A DNA stretch of 64,000 nucleotides from Desulfurispora thermophila DSM 16022 (GTDB lineage Bacteria > Bacillota > Desulfotomaculia > Desulfotomaculales > Desulfurisporaceae): the NCBI RefSeq assembly GCF_000376385.1, contig NZ_AQWN01000003.1:124001-188000 (forward strand). The letters are read 5' to 3'. This document shows, in pieces, positions 51,019-59,796 of this stretch. Numbering within the stretch: position 1 is the first letter of the stretch; every line of letters starts with the position of its first letter. The translations under genes were made by a program, and so were the position numbers. The notes beneath the pieces are model-generated. The model was not told where the DNA came from. It worked only from the letters and a program-made list of their open reading frames with translations, and did no database searches.

Positions 51019-52680
51019 GTGGAAGTGGGCAAAATCACCATTGGCGGTCTGCTGGACGAGATGGCGGCAAGATACCCGGATAACGACGCCCTGGTATATG
51101 TGGAGCCGCCGCTCCGCTACACCTACCAGCAGTTTCGTGATGTCTGCAACCAGGCGGCCAAGGGCTTGATGAAGATCGGCATTCAAAAGGGCGAGCACAT
51201 CTCCATCTGGGCCAACAATGTGCCCGAGTGGGTGATCACCCAGTTCGCCACGGGCAAAATGGGTGCCGTGCTGGTAACGGTGAACACCAATTACCGTACC
51301 TTCGAATTGGAGTATTTACTCAAACAGTCGGATTCCACCACGCTGCTCTTGATTGCCGGCATAAAAGGACGGGAGTATCTGGACATGGTCTACGAGCTGT
51401 GTCCCGAACTGTATAGCTGCGCGCCCGGCCAGCTGCAGTCGGCCCGCCTGCCGTTGCTCAAAAACGTAATTTACATCGGGCCGGAAAAAATGCCCGGTAT
51501 GTACAACTGGATCGACATCATGGAGATGGGCAACCAGGTGAGCGATGAAGAACTGGCCGCCCGGCAGGCCTCTTTGCAGCCCGACGAAGTGATCAACATG
51601 CAGTACACTTCGGGCACCACCGGCTTCCCCAAGGGCGTCATGCTCACCCACACCAACCTGATTGGCAACGCCTGCAGCGTCGCGGAGTGTATGGCCTTCA
51701 CCCACCGGGACCGCCTGTGTATTCCCGTGCCCTTCTTTCACTGTTTCGGCTGTGTGCTGGGCACGCTGACCTGTGTGGTTTCGGGTGCCACCATGGTGCC
51801 GGTGGTGGCCTTCCATCCTGCTGCGGTGCTGCGCACGGTGGAAAAAGAAAAATGTACCGCCCTGCACGGCGTGCCCACCATGTTCATCGCCGAGCTGGAG
51901 GAGTTGAGCAAGCAGAAATACGACACCTCCTCACTGCGCACGGGCATTATGGCCGGCGCGCCCTGCCCCATCGAGGTGATGAAGGCGGTGGTCAACACCA
52001 TGGGCGCGCGGGAAATCTGTATCACCTACGGGCAGACCGAGGCCTCGCCGGGTATCACCATGACCCGCACGGACGACCCCATTGAGCTGCGGGTGAGCAC
52101 TGTGGGCCGGGCGCTGCCCAATGTGGAAGTGAAGATTGTCAACCCGGAAACGGGCGAAACCGTGCCGCCGGGTGTGCAGGGCGAGTTGTGCACGCGGGGC
52201 TACCACGTGATGAAGGGCTACTACAACATGCCGGAGGCCACCGCTTCGGCCATTGACAAAGAAGGCTGGCTGCACACCGGTGATCTGGCCGTGATGGATA
52301 AAAGCGGCTATTGCAAAATCACCGGCCGCCTGAAAGACATGATCATCCGGGGTGGCGAGAACGTTTATCCGCGGGAGATTGAGGAGTTTTTGTACACCAA
52401 CCCCAAGATCAAGGACATCCAGATCGTGGGGGTGCCCAGTGAGAAGTACGGCGAGGAAGTGGTGGCCTTTATCCAGCTCAAAGAGGGTGAGCAGGCCACG
52501 CCGGAGGAAATCAAAGAGTTCTGCCGGGATAAGATCTCCCGTCACAAAATTCCCGCCTATGTCTTTTTTGTGGATCAGTATCCCACCACGGCCAGCGGCA
52601 AGATCCAGAAATACAAGCTGCGTGAGCGGGCCATCAAAGAGCTGGGCCGGGAGAAGGCGGCGCAGATCGAGACGGCATAA
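51019..52680 (+). CDS. Fatty-acyl-CoA ligase (AMP-forming) 1
   Basis: The roughly 553-residue ANL-superfamily enzyme activates a fatty acid with ATP and CoA. The P-loop MQYTSGTTGFPKGVMLTH, the YGQTEASPGITMT adenylate motif, the HTGDLAVMD hinge and the C-terminal catalytic Lys in TTASGKIQKYKLRE are present. GTG at 51019 is preferred because AAAGGAGG lies 10 bp upstream and the longer frame starts inside a hairpin. It sits 80 bp after acyl-CoA dehydrogenase 1. Confidence 0.92.
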   Translation: MEVGKITIGGLLDEMAARYPDNDALVYVEPPLRYTYQQFRDVCNQAAKGLMKIGIQKGEHISIWANNVPEWVITQFATGKMGAVLVTVNTNYRTFELEYLLKQSDSTTLLLIAGIKGREYLDMVYELCPELYSCAPGQLQSARLPLLKNVIYIGPEKMPGMYNWIDIMEMGNQVSDEELAARQASLQPDEVINMQYTSGTTGFPKGVMLTHTNLIGNACSVAECMAFTHRDRLCIPVPFFHCFGCVLGTLTCVVSGATMVPVVAFHPAAVLRTVEKEKCTALHGVPTMFIAELEELSKQKYDTSSLRTGIMAGAPCPIEVMKAVVNTMGAREICITYGQTEASPGITMTRTDDPIELRVSTVGRALPNVEVKIVNPETGETVPPGVQGELCTRGYHVMKGYYNMPEATASAIDKEGWLHTGDLAVMDKSGYCKITGRLKDMIIRGGENVYPREIEEFLYTNPKIKDIQIVGVPSEKYGEEVVAFIQLKEGEQATPEEIKEFCRDKISRHKIPAYVFFVDQYPTTASGKIQKYKLRERAIKELGREKAAQIETA

Positions 52681-52683
52681 AAA

Positions 52684-52751
52684 GACCGGCAGCCAAAAGC
52701 CCGTTTCCTTGCAGGTAAGGGTGGAGACGGGTGCAGATAGCGCTGCCGGTC
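52684..52751 (+). ncRNA. Nested-stem RNA structure after ligase 1 (candidate)
   Basis: An outer perfect 10-bp stem (GACCGGCAGC/GCTGCCGGTC) encloses an inner 9-bp stem (CCCGTTTCC/GGAGACGGG, one G-U) with a 14-base loop. It starts 3 bases after the ligase stop codon. It does not match a riboswitch class I know. It may be an elaborate terminator or 3' processing structure. Confidence 0.4.
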
Positions 52752-52811
52752 AGATGGGGTTTATGTATTTTAATAATAACATATCAACTTCTGTTTACAA
52801 CCATTTATTTT

Positions 52812-52856
52812 CCCGGCGCCTGCCACTGGTCGGTGCCGGGAAACACAGCTTTTTTG
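52812..52856 (+). terminator. Probable terminator between the two ligase genes
   Basis: CCCGGCGCC and GGTGCCGGG form a 9-bp stem with one mismatch; TTTTTT follows 8 bases later. The rest of 52757-53040 holds no gene. Confidence 0.55.
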
Positions 52857-53044
52857 TAATTTTGGAAATATGTTGTGCCGGGTGCCGTTAACGGCCGGCG
52901 GGGCTCCGGCGCTCCCGGAGACATGTACAAAAGTTTACATAATTTGCATACCTGGAAGACTGGCGGGTTGCGGGGCGGGGTGTTGTTCTGGTGCGGGTAT
53001 GGTCCCGGGTGAGTATTGTTTAAAACATTTTATATAATCTGAAT

Positions 53045-53062
53045 ATTGGCAAGATAATTGCT
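53045..53062 (+). promoter_or_regulatory. Sigma-54 (-24/-12) promoter of acyl-CoA ligase 2
   Basis: TTGGCAAGATAATTGCTA matches TGGCACG-N4-TTGCA/T closely, with exact GG-N10-GC spacing (GG 53048-53049, GC 53060-53061). It lies about 50 bp before the ATG at 53114. The activator encoded at 48095 is the obvious candidate to use it. Confidence 0.75.
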
Positions 53063-53113
53063 AATAATTCAGGCGTAACTTTCAATTTAAACATTCTGAA
53101 AGGAGTTGTTGGC

Positions 53114-54748
53114 ATGTCCCAGGTGCACAACATGGTGGATTACGACAAAACCTACGCCGAATTCAAGCTCGAGGTGCCGGAATATTTCAATTTTGCCCGC
53201 GATGTTTTGGATAAGTGGGCAGAAAATCCTGATAAACTGGCTATGTGGTGGGTGGACGACGAGGGCAACGAAGTGAAGAAAACCTTTGCCCAGCTCTGTC
53301 AGGACTCGCGCAAGGTGTGCAACATGCTGGCCGCCCAGGGTGTGAAAAAGGGCGACGTAGTAATCGTGATTCTGCCTCGCTACATCGAGTGGTGGGTGAT
53401 CAACATCGCCTGCCTGCGCATGGGCGCTGTGATCAGCCCGGGTACCACCCAGCTCACGGCCAAGGACATCAAATACCGCTTCGAGGCCTCGGAAGCTGTC
53501 TGCATTATCACAGACAACAGCATCGCTCCCCGGGTGGACGAGGTGGTAAACGAATGTCCCACTGTTAAGAGCAAGATCCTGGTCAAGGGCAGCCGGGAGG
53601 GCTGGCTGAGCTACGACGAGCTGTTTGCCGCCGCCTCGGACCAGTTTGAAACAGTCAATACGCGCAGCGACGACAACGCTATCCTGTACTTCACCTCGGG
53701 TACCACGGGCTATCCCAAGATGACCGTACACACCCACGCCTCCTATCCCATCGGGCACAAGATTACGGGCACCTTCTGGCTGGACCTGCGGGAAGACGAC
53801 CTGCACTGGAACCTGAGCGACACGGGCTGGGCCAAGGCGGCCTGGAGCTCCTTCTTCGGTCCCTGGAACATGGGAGCGGCCATCTTTGTGCACCACACGG
53901 CCCGCTTTGACGCCAAAAAGACATTGGAACTGTTGAGCAAGTACCCCATCACCACAATGTGCGGTGCGCCCACCAACTACCGCATGCTGGTGTTGGAAGA
54001 TCTGAAGGCGTACAAGTATCCCACTCTGCGCCACTGTGTGGCGGCTGGCGAGCCCTTAAACCCCGAAGTGATTGAGGTCTGGAAGGAAGCCACGGGCATC
54101 ATTATCCGCGACGGTTACGGCCAGACCGAGACTGTGCTGCTGGCCGGCAGTTACCCCTGCATTGAGCCGCGTTTCGGCTCCATGGGCAAACCGGCACCCG
54201 GCTTTGAGATCCACGTCATTGACGACGAGGGCAACATATTGCCACCCAACCAGGAGGGCGACATTGCCATCCGGGTCAAGCCCAACCGGCCGGTGGGCCT
54301 GTTCAAGGAATACTGGAAGAACCCGGAGAAGACGGCCAGCGCCTACCGGGGCGACTGGTACATCACCGGGGACCGCGCCTACCGGGACGAGGACGGCTAC
54401 CTGTGGTTTGTGGGCCGGGCCGACGACGTGATCCTGGCGGCCGGTTACCGCATCGGGCCCTTTGAGGTGGAGAGCGCGTTGCTGGAGCACCCGGCCGTGG
54501 CCGAGTCGGCGGTTGTTTCCAGTCCGGACGAATTGCGGGGCGAGGTGGTCAAGGCCTTTGTGGTGCTGGCGCCCGGCTACCAGCCTTCCGATGAGCTGGT
54601 GAAGGAACTGCAGGAGCATGTCAAGAAAGTGACCGCGCCTTACAAGTATCCGCGCAAAGTGGAATTCGTGGACAGCCTGCCCAAGACGGTGAGCGGTAAA
54701 ATCCGGCGGGTGGAGCTGCGCGAAAGAGAGTGGGGCAAGAAGAAATAA
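53114..54748 (+). CDS. Acyl-CoA synthetase (AMP-forming) 2, medium-chain/aryl type
   Basis: The 544-residue ANL enzyme has the ACSM/benzoate-CoA-ligase style N-terminus (VPEYFNFARDVLDKWAENPDKLAMWW), the P-loop YFTSGTTGYPKM, YGQTETVLLAG and the final catalytic Lys in KTVSGKIRRVELRE. It is clearly a different subfamily from ligase 1. ATG at 53114 follows AAAGGAG. Its own sigma-54 promoter lies upstream and a strong terminator follows. Medium- or branched-chain, or aromatic, acids are possible substrates. Confidence 0.92.
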   Translation: MSQVHNMVDYDKTYAEFKLEVPEYFNFARDVLDKWAENPDKLAMWWVDDEGNEVKKTFAQLCQDSRKVCNMLAAQGVKKGDVVIVILPRYIEWWVINIACLRMGAVISPGTTQLTAKDIKYRFEASEAVCIITDNSIAPRVDEVVNECPTVKSKILVKGSREGWLSYDELFAAASDQFETVNTRSDDNAILYFTSGTTGYPKMTVHTHASYPIGHKITGTFWLDLREDDLHWNLSDTGWAKAAWSSFFGPWNMGAAIFVHHTARFDAKKTLELLSKYPITTMCGAPTNYRMLVLEDLKAYKYPTLRHCVAAGEPLNPEVIEVWKEATGIIIRDGYGQTETVLLAGSYPCIEPRFGSMGKPAPGFEIHVIDDEGNILPPNQEGDIAIRVKPNRPVGLFKEYWKNPEKTASAYRGDWYITGDRAYRDEDGYLWFVGRADDVILAAGYRIGPFEVESALLEHPAVAESAVVSSPDELRGEVVKAFVVLAPGYQPSDELVKELQEHVKKVTAPYKYPRKVEFVDSLPKTVSGKIRRVELREREWGKKK

Positions 54749-54759
54749 ACCTGTGTGCC

Positions 54760-54790
54760 AGCCGGGCCGCGCGCCCGGCTTTGTTTTTTT
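54760..54790 (+). terminator. Intrinsic terminator after ligase 2
   Basis: AGCCGGGC-CGCGC-GCCCGGCT followed by TTGTTTTTTT. Confidence 0.92.
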
Positions 54791-54823
54791 GGTATGATTT
54801 TTACTATTCAAAACTCAATATCG

Positions 54824-54852
54824 TTTACAAAATGATGAAAAATTTTTATAAT
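54824..54852 (+). promoter_or_regulatory. Sigma-A promoter upstream of acyl-CoA dehydrogenase 2
   Basis: TTTACA and TATAAT are exactly 17 bp apart, near consensus. Transcription would begin near 54859 and run through about 360 bases of leader before the ATG region at 55218. I see no supported gene in that leader (54868-55135); a 68-codon frame from 54951 has no ribosome binding site. Confidence 0.7.
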
Positions 54853-54857
54853 ATGAT

Positions 54858-54867
54858 TGAACGTTCA
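54858..54867. promoter_or_regulatory. Palindromic operator at the predicted start site
   Basis: TGAACGTTCA is a perfect 10-bp palindrome placed 5 bp after the -10 box. A repressor such as a TetR-type protein bound here would block the sigma-A promoter. The repressor gene is not in the window. Confidence 0.5.
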
Positions 54868-55135
54868 GTCACGTGGCTGAGTAATTTGTCGACAAAGGAG
54901 GGGTGGTGAGGTAAATCGGGGTGTGCACGGTGTAAGCGATAGTAAACACAGTGGCCACCAAAATCAAGCGCTTTATTTTGCTGGCTGGGGCGGGTCTTGC
55001 CGGCCCGTGTGACTACGCTGGAGCTTGTTTGTCTATCTTTTTCGGCCGGGGCAAGGATGTGCAAACAATGTCCGGGGTGTCTTGCCATCAGGACAGATGC
55101 GGCTTTGGCGGCACTGTTCAAAGTATTCTAAATTA

Positions 55136-55153
55136 TTGGTATGTTATTTGCAA
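55136..55153 (+). promoter_or_regulatory. Sigma-54 (-24/-12) promoter of the acyl-CoA dehydrogenase 2 unit
   Basis: TTGGTATGTTATTTGCAA has GG (55138-55139) and GC (55150-55151) 10 bp apart and a full TTGCA -12 box. It lies about 65 bp before the start at 55218, inside the sigma-A leader, so the unit has tandem promoters. Confidence 0.7.
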
Positions 55154-55217
55154 ATAGCACACAGCAATTTACCAGGTTCGCTGGTCAAAAATTGCCAGAT
55201 ATTAAGGAGGAATTGCT

Positions 55218-56357
55218 GTGGATTTCATCCTGACAGAAGAACAGGAGATGTTGCGTAAAACTGTGCGCGATTTTGCCGAAACTGAAATAGCGCCCAAAGC
55301 CGGGGAAATGGATGAGAAGGAAGAATACGACTGGTCGCTGTGGGCCAAAATGGGTGAGATGGGTCTGACTGGCATTCCCTACCCCGAGGAGTACGAAGGG
55401 GCGGGCATGGACAACCTGAGCTACGCCATTGCGGTGGAGGAGCTGTCGCGGGTCTGTGCCTCGTCGGGCGTGCTGATTTCGGCCCACACCTCGCTCTGCG
55501 CCTGGCCCATCTACGCTTTCGGCACAGAAGAACAAAAGAAGAAATACCTGGTCCCCCTGTGCAACGGGGAAAAGATCGGGGCCATGGGCCTGACCGAGCC
55601 TTCGGCCGGGTCGGATGCCGGGTCGCTCAAGCTTTCCGCCACCCGGGACGGCGACTATTATGTGTTGAATGGCACCAAGATCTTCATTACCAACGCCTTC
55701 CACGCGGACATATATGTGATCATTGCCAGCACGGACCGGTCCAAGAAACACAAGGGCACCACTGCCTTCATTGTGGAAAAGGGCACGCCGGGCTTCAGCT
55801 TTGGCAAGAAGGAGCACAAAATGGGTATTCGCGCTTCTTCCACCTACGAACTGGTCTTTGAAAACTGCCGGATACCCAGGGAAAACATGCTGGGCGAAGA
55901 GGGCATGGGCTTTAAGATCATCATGATGACCCTGGACGGCGGGCGGATTGGCATTGCCGCCCAGGCGCTGGGCATCGCCCAGGGTGCCTTTGAGCAGGCC
56001 CTGGAGTACAGCAAAATCCGGGAACAGTTTGGCAAGCCCATCTCGGCCAACCAGGGCATTCAGTGGATGCTGGCCGACATGGCCACCCGGATTGAGGCGG
56101 CCCGTTTGCTGGTCTACCAGGCGGCCTGGCTGAAGGACCATAAGCTTCCCTACAGCAAGCAGTCGGCCATGGCCAAGCTGTACGCTTCCGAGACCGCCAT
56201 GTGGGTGACCACCAAAGCGGTGCAGATCTTCGGCGGCTATGGCTACACACGGGAGTACCCCGTGGAGCGCATGATGCGCGACGCCAAGATCACGGAAATC
56301 TATGAGGGTACCAGTGAAGTGCAGCGGATAGTCATTGCTTCCCACCTGTTAAAATAA
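55218..56357 (+). CDS. Acyl-CoA dehydrogenase 2
   Basis: The 379-residue FAD enzyme introduces the 2,3-double bond of acyl-CoA. Motifs: [33 protein letters not shown] and the catalytic-base region [11 protein letters not shown] at the C-terminus. GTG at 55218 follows AAGGAGGAA. It resembles butyryl-CoA/short-chain dehydrogenases. It precedes etfBA by about 160 bp, which fits electron delivery to that flavoprotein. Confidence 0.93.
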   Translation: MDFILTEEQEMLRKTVRDFAETEIAPKAGEMDEKEEYDWSLWAKMGEMGLTGIPYPEEYEGAGMDNLSYAIAVEELSRVCASSGVLISAHTSLCAWPIYAFGTEEQKKKYLVPLCNGEKIGAMGLTEPSAGSDAGSLKLSATRDGDYYVLNGTKIFITNAFHADIYVIIASTDRSKKHKGTTAFIVEKGTPGFSFGKKEHKMGIRASSTYELVFENCRIPRENMLGEEGMGFKIIMMTLDGGRIGIAAQALGIAQGAFEQALEYSKIREQFGKPISANQGIQWMLADMATRIEAARLLVYQAAWLKDHKLPYSKQSAMAKLYASETAMWVTTKAVQIFGGYGYTREYPVERMMRDAKITEIYEGTSEVQRIVIASHLLK

Positions 56358-56520
56358 AGAGAATAGATAATTGATTAGATATTATATATTTATTTAGTAT
56401 TTAAGGCTGACAAGCCTTGAGCTGGCCTTTGGGAGCTCTACCCCGGGCACCAAGAGGTTGCACATCATGCGCTGGCGAAAGCTGATAATTTGACCGGGCA
56501 GTATGCAAAGGAGGACAAAT

Positions 56521-57291
56521 ATGAAAATTGTAGTTTGCCTAAAGCAGGTTTTTGACACAGAAGCCAAGATTACCCTGGATGCCAGCGGGCAGATCAATAA
56601 GCAGGGTGTAACCCTGATCATCAACCCCTATGACGAGTACTCGGTGGAAGAAGCCCTGCGCCTGAAAGAAAAGTATAAGGGCGAAGTGACCGTGATCACC
56701 GTGGGCAGCGACGAAGCCCAGAGCGCACTGCGCCAGGCGCTGGCCATGGGCGCGGACAAGGCCGTGCTGGTCAACCCCGGCGACATCGAGCTGGACGAAT
56801 ACGCCACCTCCATCATTCTGGCCAAAGCCATTTCCACCCTGGAGTACGATCTGGTCTTTGGCGGCTACATGGCCATTGACGACGGTTCCTCCCAGGTGGC
56901 CGCCCGGGTGGCCGACCTGTTGGGTTTGCCGCTGGTTAACACCGTGACCAAGCTGGAAGTGGCCGACGGCAAAGCCGTGGCTACCCACGACATCGACGGC
57001 GGCAGCGAAGTGGTGGAAGTACCCCTGCCGGCCATGATCACTTCCCAGGTGGGCTTGAACGAGCCTCGTTATCCTTCCATGAAGGGCATCATGCAGGCCA
57101 AGAAAAAACCCATGACCAAGCTGTCCCTGGCCGACCTGGGGCTGGATGCTTCCCAGGTGAAGCCCAAAGTGAAGCCGCTCAGCTATTTCCTGCCCTCACC
57201 ACGGCAAGCTGGTAGGATTATCCCTGGCGAACCCGCTGAAGCTGTAGCAGAACTGGTCAAGGCTCTGCGGGAAGAAGCAAAAGTTATCTAA
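56521..57291 (+). CDS. etfB: Electron transfer flavoprotein, beta subunit
   Basis: The 256-residue subunit begins MKIVVCLKQVFDTEAK and has GADKAVLV and the recognition-loop region LPLVNTVTKLE with PSMKGIMQAKKKPM. It binds AMP or, in bifurcating forms, FAD. ATG at 56521 follows AAAGGAGG; the frame from 56503 would include that site. etfA follows after 34 bp. It accepts electrons from the acyl-CoA dehydrogenases. Confidence 0.95.
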   Translation: MKIVVCLKQVFDTEAKITLDASGQINKQGVTLIINPYDEYSVEEALRLKEKYKGEVTVITVGSDEAQSALRQALAMGADKAVLVNPGDIELDEYATSIILAKAISTLEYDLVFGGYMAIDDGSSQVAARVADLLGLPLVNTVTKLEVADGKAVATHDIDGGSEVVEVPLPAMITSQVGLNEPRYPSMKGIMQAKKKPMTKLSLADLGLDASQVKPKVKPLSYFLPSPRQAGRIIPGEPAEAVAELVKALREEAKVI

Positions 57292-57325
57292 TAAACTTTA
57301 CAGAGAGTTTAGGAGGGTATCAGGA

Positions 57326-58309
57326 ATGGCAAAAGGAATTTGGGTATTTGTCGAGCAACGTGACGGCAAAGTTAGAAAGGTAACCTACGAGCTGCTGAGC
57401 GAAGGGCGCAAGATTGTCGACAATTTTGGCGGCGAGCTGGCGGCCGTGCTGGTGGGCAGCAATGTTTCTGATATGGCGGCCAGTTTTGGCGAATACGGTG
57501 CCGACAAGGTCTATGTGGTGGACAGGCCCGAGCTGGCCAACTACACCACAGACGGTTACTCCAATGTGCTGGCCGAGCTGATCAAGAAATATGAGCCGGC
57601 TGTGGTGCTGCTGGGCTGCACGCTGGGCGGCCGCGACCTGTCGGCCATGGTGGCCCAGAAGGTCAACACCGGTCTGCTCACCGACTGCACCGATATGTAC
57701 CTGGAAGACGGCAACCTGGTCTTTGTGCGGCCAATTTACGCCGGCAAGGCACTGACCAAGGTGTGCTGCCTGGATACCAGCCCCATCATGGCCACTATCC
57801 GGCCCAACGTCTTTGCTGTGAGCGAACCCCAGGCCGGCCGGGCGGCCGAGGTGATCAAGGAGGACGTCCCGCCCGGTGACATCCGCCAGATCATTAAGGA
57901 AGTGGTCATGCAGATAAGCACCCGCCCCGAGCTCACCGAGGCCAATGTGGTCGTGTCCGGCGGCCGCGGCCTGAAGGGCCCGGAAGGCTTTGCCCTGCTG
58001 GAGCAGCTGGCCGATGTGCTGGGTGCAGCTATCGGTGCATCCCGGGCGGCCGTGGACGCGGGCTGGATCCCGCACTCCCTGCAGGTGGGCCAGACCGGCA
58101 AGACCGTGTCACCCGTGCTGTACATCGCTTGCGGCATATCGGGCGCCATCCAGCACCTGGCCGGTATGAGTTCCTCCAAGTGCATTGTGGCCATTAACAA
58201 AGACCCCGAGGCCAACATCTTCAAGGTGGCCGACTATGGCATAGTGGGCGACCTGTTTGATGTGGTGCCCATCCTGACCGAAGAGCTGAAAAAGGTGCTG
58301 GCCTCTTAA
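57326..58309 (+). CDS. etfA: Electron transfer flavoprotein, alpha subunit
   Basis: The 327-residue subunit carries the FAD domain: VVSGGRGLKGPEGFALLEQLADVLGAAIGASRAAVDAGW, then GQTGKTVSPVLYIACGISGAIQHLAGM. It starts MAKGIWVFVEQRDGKVRKV after AGGAGGGTATCAGG. It lacks the extra N-terminal ferredoxin domain found in some bifurcating EtfA proteins. It should pass electrons to the Fe-S protein encoded next. Confidence 0.95.
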   Translation: MAKGIWVFVEQRDGKVRKVTYELLSEGRKIVDNFGGELAAVLVGSNVSDMAASFGEYGADKVYVVDRPELANYTTDGYSNVLAELIKKYEPAVVLLGCTLGGRDLSAMVAQKVNTGLLTDCTDMYLEDGNLVFVRPIYAGKALTKVCCLDTSPIMATIRPNVFAVSEPQAGRAAEVIKEDVPPGDIRQIIKEVVMQISTRPELTEANVVVSGGRGLKGPEGFALLEQLADVLGAAIGASRAAVDAGWIPHSLQVGQTGKTVSPVLYIACGISGAIQHLAGMSSSKCIVAINKDPEANIFKVADYGIVGDLFDVVPILTEELKKVLAS

Positions 58310-58530
58310 TCTTTGCTAGCTGTGGTGCGGTTTTGAACAAGCGTCGCAGCTTAGATTGCTTGTCCGGGAGCTGCCGGAAATGCCCGCTAATTATGTATCC
58401 TGCGCACCCAAACCCTCCTTGCTCGCTGGATTTATATCATAATAGAGGGGTTTTCGGCAGTTTCTCTTTATTTTTTCCTGCGGCGAATATTTTCCGGTAT
58501 GAGCAGTCCTTTAAATGAGGAGGAATTGTT

Positions 58531-59688
58531 GTGGCCGAGCCATTGATGATTTTTGACGAGGTAAGGGATGTCATCGTCGCTTCGGGTGGCGAGGAAATAA
58601 CCAAGTGCATGCAGTGCGGCCTGTGCACCGCGGTCTGCCCGTGGCACAGGATGGAGAAAGAAGCCGAGTTCAACACCAGAGGCATGTTCCACATGGGCCG
58701 GCTGGGCTATGATGGCTACGAGTCGGACGACTTTTTGTTTGCCTGCACTACCTGCAACCAGTGTGCCGTGTTCTGCCCGCGGGGCATCAAGATCCCCGAC
58801 CTGGTGCGCAGCATGCGCAGCGTGATTGCCGAGACAGGCGGCATTCCCAAAAACTTGAAAGCTGTGGTGGGCAGCATCAACAGCCAGGGCAACCCCTGGT
58901 CCCAGGAGCGCTCGGCGCGGGCCGACTGGATGAAGGGCTATGAAGTGCCCGCTTTCACACCGGACAAAGAATATTTGCTCTACGTCTGCTGCACCTCGGC
59001 TTACGACGGCCGCAGCCAGAAAGTGGCCCGGGCCATCGTGGATCTGCTCAAAGCGGCCGGGGTGAGCTTTGGCGTGCTGTCCGGCGAAGAGCAGTGCTGC
59101 GGCGAGTCCGTGCGCAAGATCGGCGCCGAGCAGGAGTTCACCAACCTGGCCGAATACAACATCAAGCTGTTCAAGGACAAAGGCGTGCAAAAGATCATCA
59201 CCACATCGCCCCACTGCTACTACACCTTCAGTAAGGAATACCCCGAGCTGGGCGCCGACTTTGAGGTCTTCCACTACACGGAAATACTGGCCGATATGCT
59301 CAAGCAGGGCAAGCTCAGCCTGAGCAAGCCGGTACAGGGTAAGGTTATTTACCACGAGCCCTGCTATTTGGGCCGCCATTCCCGTATTTTCGATGCACCG
59401 CGCGACTTGCTGGGTGCCATTCCCGAGATCGACGCGGTGGAGTATAGCCGGAACAAGGATCTCAGCATGTGCTGCAGCGGCGGCGGGGCGCGCATCTGGA
59501 TGGAAACCGAGGCCGGTATGCGCTTCTCCGACGTGAAAGTGCAGGAAGCGGCGGAAAAAGAGGTCAACTACATCGCTACGGCCTGTCCGTACTGTATCGT
59601 CATGCTGGAAGACAGCGTGAAGAACCAGAACCTGGACGAGAAGATCGCCGTGAAGGACATCAGCGAACTGTTACAGGCCAGCCTGTAA
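58531..59688 (+). CDS. HdrD-like Fe-S oxidoreductase, soluble, partner of EtfAB
   Basis: The 385-residue protein has two [4Fe-4S] motifs (CMQCGLCTAVCP at about 27-38 and CTTCNQCAVFCP at about 73-84) and two CCG domains (CC-TSAYDG...EEQCCGES at about 153-190, and YHEPCYLGRH...MCCSGGGAR at about 278-320). In syntrophic Firmicutes relatives carry an N-terminal NarI-like membrane domain and pass electrons from Etf to menaquinone; that domain is absent here. GTG at 58531 follows GAGGAGG. It lies 221 bp after etfA. It may feed a thiol/disulfide, or a separate membrane partner. Confidence 0.88.
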   Translation: MAEPLMIFDEVRDVIVASGGEEITKCMQCGLCTAVCPWHRMEKEAEFNTRGMFHMGRLGYDGYESDDFLFACTTCNQCAVFCPRGIKIPDLVRSMRSVIAETGGIPKNLKAVVGSINSQGNPWSQERSARADWMKGYEVPAFTPDKEYLLYVCCTSAYDGRSQKVARAIVDLLKAAGVSFGVLSGEEQCCGESVRKIGAEQEFTNLAEYNIKLFKDKGVQKIITTSPHCYYTFSKEYPELGADFEVFHYTEILADMLKQGKLSLSKPVQGKVIYHEPCYLGRHSRIFDAPRDLLGAIPEIDAVEYSRNKDLSMCCSGGGARIWMETEAGMRFSDVKVQEAAEKEVNYIATACPYCIVMLEDSVKNQNLDEKIAVKDISELLQASL

Positions 59689-59796
59689 TCAGTAATACAT
59701 TATGCCCATCGGGCAGGAAAAAGCCGGTCTGGTGCTTGGGGGGGTACCAGTCTGTCAGCTTAGCCATTGGAAAAGGTGGAGAAAGGGGAAAGCAAA

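Noticed and set aside
54951-55157. 68-codon ORF in the leader of acyl-CoA dehydrogenase 2
   Set aside because: No ribosome binding site, no recognisable protein features, and the sigma-54 promoter lies within it.
55185-56345. Minus-strand ORF of 386 codons opposite acyl-CoA dehydrogenase 2
   Set aside because: Antisense shadow of a well-defined gene; no motif or start signal.
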